A model generated the notes under the pieces. That model did not search any database. It was not told the origin of the DNA and saw only the letters and a program-made list of their open reading frames with translations. Positions 25,877 through 34,340 of a stretch of 59,621 nt of DNA are shown here, piece by piece; the first letter of the stretch is position 1; the number at the start of each line of letters is the position of its first letter. Both the position numbers and the translations under genes were made by a program. Source of the DNA: an uncultured Myxococcales bacterium (GTDB lineage: Bacteria; Myxococcota_A; Polyangia; Polyangiales; Polyangiaceae); contig CALMUT010000283.1 in assembly GCA_937872925.1 (NCBI GenBank), positions 1 through 59,621 on the forward strand, given 5' to 3'.

Positions 25877-26317
25877 TTAGCCGGATTCCGCCTCGGCCTC
25901 CGGGGCCCCTGGGGGCTGCGGCTCCACGCGCAAGCGTTTGTGGCGCTTGAGTTGCACCAGTCCGCGCTTCGCGCCCCGGGGTTTGCTCACATCCGCCGCC
26001 TGGCAGACATGTACCTCGACGCGCGAAGCGTTGCGCGCTTTCGAAAACCAGGCGGCGTGGGCCGCGGCGCGCTCCACGACCGAACGCGGCACTTCCCCGC
26101 CGTCGGGATTGCGCACCACCACGTGGCTACCCGGGGTACCCCCGCCAACGTGCAGCCATAGGTCCCGGGGGCGCGCCACGCGAAAGGTCAACTCATCGTT
26201 CTCCGCGTCACCGCGACCGATGAGGATCTCGAATCCTTCGAATTCGATGGTTCTGTAGGGACGCCCTTTGCTTGCCACGCGTACGCAGAGCTTACACAGC
26301 AACCTCGCCCCCTGCAT
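25877..26317 (-). CDS. Stand-alone NFACT-R (DUF814) RNA-binding domain protein
   Basis: 146 residues from ATG 26317; a GTG at 26278 would give 133 residues beginning at the domain edge. The signature DLWLHVGGGTPGSHVVVR, preceded by GFEILIGRGDAENDELTF, is the NFACT-R domain that in NFACT/RqcH proteins contacts tRNA and the stalled large ribosomal subunit. This protein lacks the NFACT-N and helix-hairpin-helix domains, so it is a stand-alone domain. The C-terminus is Lys/Arg-rich (KRGLVQLKRHKRLRVEP), which suits nucleic-acid binding. A role near translation or RNA handling is a family-based guess. Confidence 0.85.
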   Translation of the reverse strand: MQGARLLCKLCVRVASKGRPYRTIEFEGFEILIGRGDAENDELTFRVARPRDLWLHVGGGTPGSHVVVRNPDGGEVPRSVVERAAAHAAWFSKARNASRVEVHVCQAADVSKPRGAKRGLVQLKRHKRLRVEPQPPGAPEAEAESG

Positions 26318-26541
26318 CCTCTCTCACACTGCGCGAGATCCGGGAGGATCCGATGGCATGCCTGAGCGTTGTCTGCCAGTCCGCGTGCCTGACGCGCCTG
26401 ACGCGCCTGATCGCAGCGTCTCGCTCCAGGTTATTGTCGCCGGCGCGCCAGTCGACGCCCATGGCCCCCGGAATCGGCACTGCGGAGCCGCCACGAAATC
26501 ACCGAGCCTTTTGCCCTCCTTCCTGAGGTAAGGTCCCGGCC

Positions 26542-27408
26542 ATGCAACCGACTCCCGAGCAGCTCCAGCAACTCCCACTCTTCGCCAACATTACGCAGGC
26601 GCATTTGGCGGAACTGGTGGCGGCGTTCGAAAGCATCAGCGCAAAAACCGACGAGGTCCTGTTCGAAGCCGACGAGGTCCCCAAGCGCTTTCTGATCCTG
26701 GTCGAAGGAGAGGTTGCACTGAGCGAAGATGGCCAGGAGCGTTATGTGCTGCGCCCACCGGCGCCCGTCGGGGAGCTTGGCGCCATCACCGGGCTGCCCA
26801 GAAATATGACGGCAACTGCCAAGGCACCGAGCAAGCTGCTATCGATTTCGGTCGATGGCTTGATGGCGTTCTGTGAGAGTCACGGCGACGTTGCGTTTCC
26901 AGTGCACCACAATCTTCTGCGCATCGTCGCGGACAAGGTCGGGCGTGACCAACAGCGCGTGACGGAGATGCGCAACAACCTAATCGTGACGCAGAAGGCC
27001 ATGAAGCGCATGCGCGAAGCCCTGCTGGAAGCAGAAGATACGCCGCTGACGAAACAGCTCTTCGAAGAGATAGACGCATTGATCGAACAGAATAAGAAGG
27101 GGCGATATCTCGTCGAGCCGCCACGAGCGTTGAAAACCAGCGTGCGGCTGGACGGCGGCACGCTGGCGACGGTGCTCGCCATGTCGAAAGAACGGCTCCA
27201 CTTTGCGGGCGGCGCAGAGACACCCAAACGGGGCGCGCATTGGAGCGGTGTTCTCGTGACCGCCGATCGGGAGATCCCCCTCAGTGGCACGGTCGCCAGC
27301 AGCGACGACGAGCGCGTCGTGATCGATCTAGATCTGCTCATTGACGACTACGCTGCCCAGCTGGACGACCAGCTGACGCGCTTGCAGATGTTGGATGTCG
27401 TGGTCTGA
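26542..27408 (+). CDS. Cyclic-nucleotide-binding-domain protein with unassigned C-terminal domain
   Basis: 288 residues. Residues 1-130 form a cNMP-binding beta-roll (FLILVEGEVALSEDG, then PPAPVGELGAITGLPRNMTA). The phosphate-binding cassette is recognisable around GELGAITGLPRN, although the Arg/Ser pattern of cAMP binders is weak. A charged helical linker, about 135-185, includes QKAMKRMREALLEAEDTPL. The last 100 residues are a beta-rich domain (SVRLDGGTLATVLAMS, HWSGVLVTADREIPLSG) that may be PilZ-like; I cannot confirm it. There is no helix-turn-helix, so it is not a CRP-type regulator. The next gene's ATG overlaps its last 14 bases. Confidence 0.78.
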   Translation: MQPTPEQLQQLPLFANITQAHLAELVAAFESISAKTDEVLFEADEVPKRFLILVEGEVALSEDGQERYVLRPPAPVGELGAITGLPRNMTATAKAPSKLLSISVDGLMAFCESHGDVAFPVHHNLLRIVADKVGRDQQRVTEMRNNLIVTQKAMKRMREALLEAEDTPLTKQLFEEIDALIEQNKKGRYLVEPPRALKTSVRLDGGTLATVLAMSKERLHFAGGAETPKRGAHWSGVLVTADREIPLSGTVASSDDERVVIDLDLLIDDYAAQLDDQLTRLQMLDVVV

Positions 27409-28780
27409 GCTGCGCGCGCCGCTGCTCGCATTCGCGGCGCTTTTTCAGTGTGCCCCGAGCAGCGGCCAACATCCAGCGGCGCCGAAGTCCGTGGCGACCC
27501 CGCAGGCGGCCGCTCCAATTCGGTCCACGCGGCCCAGCACTGACGCCGGCCAACCGCTTCCAGCGGATAAGGCCCCATGCGCCGCCCTTGCGCTGCGGGT
27601 CGAGGCCCTGCCACCCAGCACTATTGGCAAGCAAGATGTCGCCATCGCGGACGACGGCGACCGCGGACTGCGCGCATTCCACGAAAAGCTCGCCGCTCTA
27701 TCCCGCGCGCCCAAAGAACGCTTGGTGCGCGTTGCATTCTACGGCGACTCGAACCTGACCCTAGACCAACTCTCGGGAACCCTGCGGCGAAAGCTGCAGG
27801 GCCAGTTCGGGGACGGAGGTCACGGATTCGTAGGAGTCGGATCCCCGTGGCGCGGCTACCGGCATCAGGATGTGCAGCGCCAAATGGTCGGGCACTGGGA
27901 AACGTACATCTTCACTCGCGGCGCCAAGCCGCGCGTGGGGGGATTCGGGGCGTCCGGCATGTCCGCGGCCACCGGCGAGCCAGGCGCGAAGATGAAGCTG
28001 GGCACCGCAAAGGCCGGCGCCGGGGTAGGAACGAAAGCGACCCAGTTGATCGTGTTTTACACCCGGCACGCCAAGGGCGGCAGGTTCCGCATTCGCGTCG
28101 ACGGCGCCGAAGCCGCGGTGATCGAAACGCAGTCGGCCGTCAGTGAGAGCACGCACGTCGCCGTCCCGATGGAAGACGCGGCGCACGCCGTTGCCATCGA
28201 GAACGTAGATCGCAAATTCGTACACCTGCTCGGCACCGTGCTCGAACGGCCACACGGGCTCGTTGTGGACACCTTGGCCGTGACCGGCGCCACCTACGGC
28301 GCCATCGCGAAGCTGGACGAAGAAAGCGTGCGTCCGATGCTAGCGGCCCGGCATCACGACTTGGTGCTCTTCATGTTGGGCACGAACTTCTGGAACTCGG
28401 CAGAAAACCTGGCCGGGCTGGACACGATGGTCGCGCGGCACAGAGCCTCAAATCCAAGCGTCAGCATCCTGATCGTGGGTCCGCCGGATCACGTACGAAC
28501 CAAGACCAGCACGCAGTCAGACCCCAGAGTGGTGCGGGTGATCGACGAACTCCGCAATGCAGCGCGGGAGAAGGGCCTGGCCTACTGGGACCTCCGCGCA
28601 GCCATGGGCGGCGATGGCTCTATGCGGGACTTCTACTACAAGGGCCTGGCCGGCAAAGATCTCTATCATTTGACGGAGAAAGGCGCCGGCATGCTGGGGG
28701 AGCGCCTGGCCCACGCGCTTCTCCGGAGCCATGCGGCGTACCTGGAACGGCAACCCACTGCCGGCTGTTCAGTGAACTAG
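27395..28780 (+). CDS. SGNH/GDSL-type hydrolase lipoprotein
   Basis: 461 residues from ATG 27395, overlapping the previous gene by 14 bases in another frame. The signal peptide ends in a possible lipobox (ALFQC). SGNH blocks are visible: block I in VAFYGDSNLTLDQLS (Ser nucleophile, about residue 115), a block III-like LFMLGTNFWN with the Asn, and block V DLYHLTEKG with the Asp/His pair. The middle has an extra beta-rich insertion (GFGASGMSAATGEPGAKM), typical of carbohydrate-esterase relatives. It is likely a secreted esterase or peptidoglycan/polysaccharide O-acetyl esterase. The substrate is unknown. The overlap with the cNMP-binding gene suggests coupled expression. Confidence 0.85.
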   Translation: MSWSELRAPLLAFAALFQCAPSSGQHPAAPKSVATPQAAAPIRSTRPSTDAGQPLPADKAPCAALALRVEALPPSTIGKQDVAIADDGDRGLRAFHEKLAALSRAPKERLVRVAFYGDSNLTLDQLSGTLRRKLQGQFGDGGHGFVGVGSPWRGYRHQDVQRQMVGHWETYIFTRGAKPRVGGFGASGMSAATGEPGAKMKLGTAKAGAGVGTKATQLIVFYTRHAKGGRFRIRVDGAEAAVIETQSAVSESTHVAVPMEDAAHAVAIENVDRKFVHLLGTVLERPHGLVVDTLAVTGATYGAIAKLDEESVRPMLAARHHDLVLFMLGTNFWNSAENLAGLDTMVARHRASNPSVSILIVGPPDHVRTKTSTQSDPRVVRVIDELRNAAREKGLAYWDLRAAMGGDGSMRDFYYKGLAGKDLYHLTEKGAGMLGERLAHALLRSHAAYLERQPTAGCSVN

Positions 28781-28911
28781 CGTCTCAAATCTCCCGCTGC
28801 ACAGCCCATTCTTGGGACGGGCCCCATCCCGCCGTTGCGACCTGGCGACCACCGATCTAACAGCCGGTATTCAGTTTTTCGCCGCGCTGCTCAGCAGCGA
28901 CGTGGAGGCCC

Positions 28912-30108
28912 ATGAAAATTCACGAGTACCAAGGCAAGCAGATATTCGCCAAGTACGGCATTGTCGTCCCCAAAGGCTACCCGGCGTTCACGGCAGAAGA
29001 AGCTGGCGCGCACGCGAAGAAGCTCATTGACGAAACGGGTAGTCCCGTTGTGGTGGTCAAGGCGCAGATCCACGCAGGCGGCCGCGGCAAGGGCGGCGGA
29101 GTCAAGGTGGTCAAAGACGGCGCCAGTGCCGCGCAGACGACGGCGGGCAAGATCCTTGGCATGCAGCTCGTCACCCACCAAACCGGACCCGAGGGTCAGA
29201 AGGTACGCCGCCTGTATATCGAGCAGGGGCTCGACATCGCGCGCGAGCTGTACCTGGGTCTCGTGGTGGACCGCGACAAGCGGCGCATCGCGATCATGGC
29301 GTCCACAGAGGGCGGCGTGGAAATCGAAAAGGTCGCGGAGGAAACTCCGGAGAAGATCCTCACAGAGCACGTGGACCCGGTGGTGGGTCTCGCTAGCTAC
29401 CAAGCGCGCAAGCTGGCCTTCGGCTTGGAGATCGGCAAGGGCTCGCCGGACCCGAAGCGCACGATGAAAGAGTTCACTGCCACCATCAAGGCGCTCTGCG
29501 AACTATTCGAGAAAGAGGACTGCAGCCTGTGTGAGATCAACCCCCTGGTCGTCACCAAGCAGGGCGGCATCGTCGCGCTGGATTCCAAGATCAACTTCGA
29601 CGACAACGCCGCCGCCCGTCATCGCGAATGGGCCGAGCTCCGCGATAGCGACGAAGAAGACCCCGTCGAGGCTGAAGCCAAGGCCGCGGGGCTTTCCTAC
29701 GTGTCTCTGGACGGTGACATCGGCTGCTTGGTCAACGGCGCCGGGCTGGCCATGTCCACCATGGACATCATCCAGCACTATGGCGGAGAACCTGCGAACT
29801 TCTTGGACGTCGGCGGCGGTGCCAACAAGGAACAAGTCACCAAGGCATTCAAGATGATCCTATCGTCCGACAAGGTGAAGGGCATCTTCGTGAATATCTT
29901 TGGCGGCATCATGAAATGCGACGTCATTGCCGAAGGGGTCGTGGCAGCGACGAAGGAACTCGGTCTCGAAGTGCCTCTGGTGGTTCGACTGGAGGGCACC
30001 AACGTCGCAAAGGGCAAAGAGATCTTGGCGAAGAGTGGCCTAGCCATTCAGCCGGCAGACACGATGGCGGACGGCGCAAAGAAGATTGTGGCGGCGGTGC
30101 GCGGCTGA
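28912..30108 (+). CDS. sucC: Succinyl-CoA ligase (ADP-forming) beta subunit
   Basis: 398 residues, normal for SucC. It begins MKIHEYQGKQIFAKYG. The ATP-grasp region is evident (VVKAQIHAGGRGKGGGVKVV), and the CoA-ligase segment follows (GDIGCLVNGAGLAMSTMD, NFLDVGGGA). The enzyme makes ATP from ADP and phosphate by converting succinyl-CoA to succinate in the TCA cycle, as an alpha/beta heteromer with SucD encoded 28 bp downstream. GGAG lies a few bases before the ATG. It is the first gene of a co-directional block to fdhD. Confidence 0.97.
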   Translation: MKIHEYQGKQIFAKYGIVVPKGYPAFTAEEAGAHAKKLIDETGSPVVVVKAQIHAGGRGKGGGVKVVKDGASAAQTTAGKILGMQLVTHQTGPEGQKVRRLYIEQGLDIARELYLGLVVDRDKRRIAIMASTEGGVEIEKVAEETPEKILTEHVDPVVGLASYQARKLAFGLEIGKGSPDPKRTMKEFTATIKALCELFEKEDCSLCEINPLVVTKQGGIVALDSKINFDDNAAARHREWAELRDSDEEDPVEAEAKAAGLSYVSLDGDIGCLVNGAGLAMSTMDIIQHYGGEPANFLDVGGGANKEQVTKAFKMILSSDKVKGIFVNIFGGIMKCDVIAEGVVAATKELGLEVPLVVRLEGTNVAKGKEILAKSGLAIQPADTMADGAKKIVAAVRG

Positions 30109-30136
30109 GGGCTGCGACGGGATTGGGAGAAAAATC

Positions 30137-31030
30137 ATGGCAATTCTAGTCGACAAGAACACGCGTATCGTCGTGCAGGGCATCACCGGCTCCGCGGGCT
30201 CATTCCATACCGGTCAGTGCATCGAATACGGCACACAGATCGTCGCCGGCTGCACCCCCGGGCGTGGCGGCGAGACTTTCGAGGCTCAAGGTCCCAAAGG
30301 CGAGAAAGTGAAGGTCCCGGTCTTCGACACCGTGGCTGAAGCCGTCAAGAAGACCGAGGCCACAGTGGCCTGTGTCTTTGTTCCAGCGCTATTTGCTGCT
30401 GACGCAATCTTGGAGGCGGCGGACGCGGGCTGCGAACTCGTCGTATGCATCACCGAGGGCATTCCCGTCATGGACATGATTCGGACACGACGCGCGCTCC
30501 TCGGCGGCAGTACGCGCCTGCTCGGTCCCAACTGCCCCGGCGTGATCACTCCTGGCGCATGCAAGCTGGGCATCATGCCCGGCCACATCCACCGGGCGGG
30601 CAACATCGGCGTCGTCAGCCGCTCAGGCACGCTGACCTACGAAGCCGTCGGTCAGCTCACGGCACTTGGCCTGGGTCAATCGACCTGCATCGGCATTGGC
30701 GGCGACCCCGTCGCCGGGCTGGACTTCGTCGACGTGTTGAAGATGTTCAACGCGGATCCCGACACCCATGGTGTGATGATGATGGGCGAAATCGGTGGAA
30801 ACGCTGAAGAACTCGCGGCGGAGTACATCAAGGCGCATATGAAGAAACCCGTCGCGGGCTTTATCGCGGGCACGACGGCGCCTCCTGGCAAGCGTATGGG
30901 CCATGCGGGCGCAATCATCAGCGGGGGCAAAGGTACGGCCGCAGACAAGATCGCCGCGCTGCAGGCGGCGGGCGTCAAGGTCGCGCCCACGCCAGCGGAG
31001 ATGGGCGCTACCCTGAAGAGCATGCTCTGA
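30137..31030 (+). CDS. sucD: Succinyl-CoA ligase alpha subunit
   Basis: 297 residues from ATG 30137 (MAILVDKNTRIVVQG), with GGGAGA just upstream; an upstream frame of 17 codons is not needed. It has the CoA-binding Rossmann region (GITGSAGSFHTGQ), the LLGPNCPGVITPG segment, and the phosphohistidine loop GHAGAIISGGKGTA, whose His is phosphorylated during catalysis. It is the partner of SucC. The two genes are adjacent as in most bacteria. A hairpin follows the stop. Confidence 0.97.
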   Translation: MAILVDKNTRIVVQGITGSAGSFHTGQCIEYGTQIVAGCTPGRGGETFEAQGPKGEKVKVPVFDTVAEAVKKTEATVACVFVPALFAADAILEAADAGCELVVCITEGIPVMDMIRTRRALLGGSTRLLGPNCPGVITPGACKLGIMPGHIHRAGNIGVVSRSGTLTYEAVGQLTALGLGQSTCIGIGGDPVAGLDFVDVLKMFNADPDTHGVMMMGEIGGNAEELAAEYIKAHMKKPVAGFIAGTTAPPGKRMGHAGAIISGGKGTAADKIAALQAAGVKVAPTPAEMGATLKSML

Positions 31031-31045
31031 GCCGTTGCCGGCATT

Positions 31046-31065
31046 CGAAACCGGCACCGGTTTCG
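31046..31065. terminator. Perfect inverted repeat after sucD
   Basis: CGAAACCGG (31046-31054), a two-base centre and CCGGTTTCG (31057-31065); as RNA it would fold with an 8-bp stem and four-base loop. It lies 16 bases after the sucD stop. The following bases are only mildly T-rich, so it may act as an RNA stabiliser or attenuator before ndk rather than a full terminator. Confidence 0.45.
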
Positions 31066-31148
31066 CCGAATTTCGTTTGATCTTGCGCGGGCTCTGCCGT
31101 AAAGGTCCCCCCTAACTTTTCGGGGGCATAGACAGCAAGGGACCCGCC

Positions 31149-31568
31149 ATGGCCAAACAACGAACCCTCTGCATCATCAAACCCGACGCCGTCGAAAAGA
31201 AAGTACAGGGCCACATCGTTCAGCGCCTGTTGGACGAGGGCTTCGACGTGCTGTCCATGCAGCAGCTCCACTTGTCGCGCAAAGTCGCCGAAGGCTTCTA
31301 CGCGGTACACCGTGAGCGCCCGTTCTTCGACGAGCTTTGCACCTTCATGACGCGTGGCCCAGTGGTCGTCGTCGCCCTTGAGCGCGAAAATGCGGTGCAG
31401 CACTACCGTGACGTGATCGGCGCGACGGATCCGGCGAAGGCTGCAGACGGCACGATTCGCAAGGCCTACGGCTCGAATGTCGGCGAGAACGCCGTGCACG
31501 GGTCCGACTCAGAGGAAAACGGCGCCATCGAGTGCGGTTACTTCTTCCCCGGACACGCCCTACTCTAA
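31149..31568 (+). CDS. ndk: Nucleoside diphosphate kinase
   Basis: 139 residues, normal length. MAKQRTLCIIKPDAVEKK is the typical start. The family motif with the phosphorylated His is NAVHGSD (GENAVHGSD), and the C-terminus reads GYFFPGHALL. It transfers the terminal phosphate between nucleoside di- and triphosphates in the cytoplasm. Its place after sucCD is sensible because succinyl-CoA ligase supplies the nucleoside triphosphate pool. The 118-bp leader contains the inverted repeat after sucD and a CCCCC/GGGGG pair near 31107-31127 that could also form a stem. Confidence 0.97.
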   Translation: MAKQRTLCIIKPDAVEKKVQGHIVQRLLDEGFDVLSMQQLHLSRKVAEGFYAVHRERPFFDELCTFMTRGPVVVVALERENAVQHYRDVIGATDPAKAADGTIRKAYGSNVGENAVHGSDSEENGAIECGYFFPGHALL

Positions 31569-31574
31569 GTCCTA

Positions 31575-32390
31575 ATGCAGAACGGCCCAACGTTGCCAGC
31601 ACAGCAGGCAGGCCAAGTTGCGTCTGCCCGCGGGGCATTTCGAGACGCCCTCGGCAGCCTACGCAACCTCGAGCAACTGCTCGGCAGCCTACGGGTGGGT
31701 CCGCGCAATGTGTCCACGGTGCTGCCCGCGGTCCACGCTTCGTGCGGCATCATCGCCCGCGCGTCCAAGCAACTGCTTGCAGTCGTCAGTGACGAAAGCG
31801 CGGCTCGCGCCTTGGATGAGTTCATCACGCCTCGAGTTCGTGAGCTCGACCGCGCGCTCACCTCTGCCATCCCCAAGCCGATGTACGCGAAGAATCGACT
31901 GCGCCTGGAGCGTGTGGTCAAGCGGGTCGGCGCGGAGTTGGATGCGGCGCGCGCTCTGGTGGACTTGCTCTCGCCCACCACCCCGACGCAAGCCTTGCGA
32001 GTAGATCTGGCCGAATTGATGCGCGGCGCCGTGCTCGCAGACAAGACAGCCGCTGGGGCAAGCCGCGCGCCGGTAAGCAAACTTGATTTGCCCGATGTAG
32101 CCTGCGAATCCCTGGTGCCGCCCCAGGTTCTGCAACAGCTACTCGGCATTGCAGCGGCGCTCGTTGTCGGCGACGGTGAAGGCGCCGCACAGATACGCCT
32201 GGAGCCGCGGCAAGACGCCTGCGTGATCGAAGTCCGGTTCGAGCCGGGGGCCACTGCGACCCAATGGCTGGCTTCGCCGCCCAGCATCGAGCCCAGTCTT
32301 GCGAGCGCAACCGCGATTGCCCAGCTGGGCGGCGGAACCTTCCGGTTCAGCGCAGCCGAGCGTTTCGTGGAAATGCGCTGGCCGCGGTAA
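31575..32390 (+). CDS. Protein of unknown function, possibly a degenerate histidine-kinase-like fold
   Basis: 271 residues, six bases after ndk. The first 160 residues are helical with repeated Leu/Ala/Arg patterns (RNLEQLLGSLRVG, RALTSAIPKP, RLRLERVVKRVG). The second part alternates strands and helices and ends ATAIAQLGGGTFRFSAAERF followed by VEMRWPR. This resembles the tail of HATPase domains (G-G-x-h-x-h), but N, G1 and G2 boxes with their Asn and Asp residues are not visible. If related to sensor kinases it is catalytically dead. I do not recognise the family. It sits in the housekeeping block between ndk and dapD. Confidence 0.65.
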   Translation: MQNGPTLPAQQAGQVASARGAFRDALGSLRNLEQLLGSLRVGPRNVSTVLPAVHASCGIIARASKQLLAVVSDESAARALDEFITPRVRELDRALTSAIPKPMYAKNRLRLERVVKRVGAELDAARALVDLLSPTTPTQALRVDLAELMRGAVLADKTAAGASRAPVSKLDLPDVACESLVPPQVLQQLLGIAAALVVGDGEGAAQIRLEPRQDACVIEVRFEPGATATQWLASPPSIEPSLASATAIAQLGGGTFRFSAAERFVEMRWPR

Positions 32391-32451
32391 GAAAGGCATC
32401 TCCCCGCGCGCGCCGCTTGCGACGCCACAAAGGCCCCGCTATGTGGCCAGC

Positions 32452-33276
32452 ATGTCGATGGCAGAGTTGCGTGGAACGATTGAACGCTGTTTTGAGGACC
32501 GCACCCAAGTGGCTACGGATGCCGGCCGCGCTGCCGTGCTCGAAGCCATGGCACTTCTGGATGCCGGCAAGCTGCGAGTCGCCAGCCAGGATGCACCTGG
32601 CCAGTGGACCACCCATGCCTGGGTGAAACAGGCCGTGCTGCTCTACTTCGGCGTAGCTGAAATGGAACGCGGCAACTTGGGTCCCATCGAGTACTACGAC
32701 AAGATCCCGCTCAAGAGTGGATTGGACGCGGCCGGCGTGCGCGTTGTGCCTCCGGGGACCATTCGCTACGGCGCGTTTGTGGAGCGCGGTGCGATCGTCA
32801 TGCCCGGCTACGTGAATATCGGCGCCTGGGTGGGTGCCGGGAGCATGGTCGATACCTGGGCCACCGTCGGGTCTTGTGCGCAGATCGGGCGAAACTGCCA
32901 TTTGTCGGGCGGCGTGGGAATCGGTGGCGTGCTGGAACCACCGGGCGCACAACCCGTGATTATCGAGGACGGTTGTTTCATTGGCTCACGCTCGATCATC
33001 GTCGAGGGCATGCTGGTGGAAGAGGAGGCCGTGATTGGGGCGGGCGTAACGCTGACCGCGTCCACGGCCATCATCGACGTCACCGGAAGCGAGCCCGTGG
33101 AGGTTCGCATGCGCATTCCAGCGCGCAGCGTTGTCATCCCGGGCATGCGTGCGAAGAAGTTCCCCGCTGGGGAGTACCAAGTTCCGTGCGCATTGATCAT
33201 CGGCCAGCGCAAAGAAAGCACCGACAAGAAGACCAGCCTCAATGCCGCGTTGCGCGAGTTCGCCGTATCGGTTTGA
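32452..33276 (+). CDS. dapD: 2,3,4,5-tetrahydropyridine-2,6-dicarboxylate N-succinyltransferase
   Basis: 274 residues from ATG 32452 (MSMAELRGTIER); the frame stays open further upstream but overlaps the previous gene. It belongs to the left-handed parallel beta-helix acyltransferases, with hexapeptide repeats from about residue 105 (FVERGAIVMPGYVNIGAWVG, GIGGVLEPPGAQPVIIEDG). The C-terminal extension ends TSLNAALREFAV, as in E. coli-type DapD. It succinylates tetrahydrodipicolinate using succinyl-CoA, so it draws on the same metabolite pool as sucCD upstream. dapE follows three bases after its stop. Confidence 0.96.
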   Translation: MSMAELRGTIERCFEDRTQVATDAGRAAVLEAMALLDAGKLRVASQDAPGQWTTHAWVKQAVLLYFGVAEMERGNLGPIEYYDKIPLKSGLDAAGVRVVPPGTIRYGAFVERGAIVMPGYVNIGAWVGAGSMVDTWATVGSCAQIGRNCHLSGGVGIGGVLEPPGAQPVIIEDGCFIGSRSIIVEGMLVEEEAVIGAGVTLTASTAIIDVTGSEPVEVRMRIPARSVVIPGMRAKKFPAGEYQVPCALIIGQRKESTDKKTSLNAALREFAVSV

Positions 33277-33278
33277 CT

Positions 33279-34340
33279 ATGGATCTCGCAGAGTCACTAC
33301 TTTGGTTGTGCAACGTGCCCTCTCCCATTGGGGAAGAGCAGTTGATATGCACAGAGGTGGAGCGGCGCCTGTCAGCGATCACGTTGCCAGCACGCATTCG
33401 CCGCTACGGGGATTCGATCGTCGTGCCAACTTGGCGCGGCAGCGGAGGCCCGCATATTGCGCTCGTCGGGCATCTAGACGTCGTGCGCACAGCACACGAC
33501 GCGCCCCCCCGCATTGAAGGTGACCGGCTCTACGGTGCTGGTTCCGCGGACATGAAGAGCGGGCTCGCCCTGATGCTCGACATCGCGGAGGTCGGTCCCC
33601 AGGTCGGCGTGGACCTGACTCTCGTGTTCTACGCGCGTGAGGAGGGCCCGTTTGAAGAGAACGAGCTCGGCGTGGTTCTCGCAGAAGACGCCGAATTGCG
33701 ACAAGTCGACTTTGCGATCGCCCTGGAACCCAGTGACAACAAACTGCAGCTTGGCTGCGGCGGTTCAGTTCACGCGACAGTGCGTTTCGTCGGGCGAACC
33801 GCGCACAGCGCGCGCCCGTGGCAGGGCGAAAACGCCATCCACAAGGCCGCGCCCCTGTTGACACGTCTGGCGGCGCTTGCCCCAGAGCACGTGGAGGTGG
33901 ACGGCCTCTCCTGGGCCAACGTCACGAGCGCGACGCTGGCGTCCGGGGGACGCGGACGCAACATCATTCCGGATGTGTTCGAGCTGAACGTGAACCGACG
34001 CTTCGGACCGGACCGCAGCTTGGATACGGTCGTTGCAGAAATGACGGCGCTATTCGGGGACGACGCAGAAGTCGAGTTCACGGACCGAAGCCCGGCAGCC
34101 CCACCTTCAGCGACGCACCCCCTCGTGCAGGCACTCAGCGGAGCAGGCGTCCACTGCGTGGAGCCAAAACAAGCCTGGACGGACGTGGCTCGCTTTGCCG
34201 CCCTTGGTATCCCAGCGGTCAACTTCGGACCCGGCGTGCAGGCCCAAGCGCATCAACGCAACGAGTGGACGCTGATCCCACCGCTGTATGAGGGTCGGCA
34301 GATCTTGGCGCGATGGCTGTCTGAGATTGCGGTTTCATGA
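33279..34340 (+). CDS. dapE: Succinyl-diaminopimelate desuccinylase, M20 family
   Basis: 353 residues from ATG 33279, two bases after the dapD stop. M20 landmarks are ALVGHLDVV (first metal His), GSADMKSGLA (bridging Asp), and AREEGPFEENELG (catalytic Glu and metal Glu). GFGPG-type sequence near the end (PAVNFGPGVQAQAHQRNEW) carries the last metal His. The layout matches the shorter actinobacterial-type DapE. It removes succinate from N-succinyl-LL-DAP to give LL-DAP for lysine and peptidoglycan. The adjacency to dapD supports the substrate assignment over other M20 peptidases. Confidence 0.92.
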   Translation: MDLAESLLWLCNVPSPIGEEQLICTEVERRLSAITLPARIRRYGDSIVVPTWRGSGGPHIALVGHLDVVRTAHDAPPRIEGDRLYGAGSADMKSGLALMLDIAEVGPQVGVDLTLVFYAREEGPFEENELGVVLAEDAELRQVDFAIALEPSDNKLQLGCGGSVHATVRFVGRTAHSARPWQGENAIHKAAPLLTRLAALAPEHVEVDGLSWANVTSATLASGGRGRNIIPDVFELNVNRRFGPDRSLDTVVAEMTALFGDDAEVEFTDRSPAAPPSATHPLVQALSGAGVHCVEPKQAWTDVARFAALGIPAVNFGPGVQAQAHQRNEWTLIPPLYEGRQILARWLSEIAVS

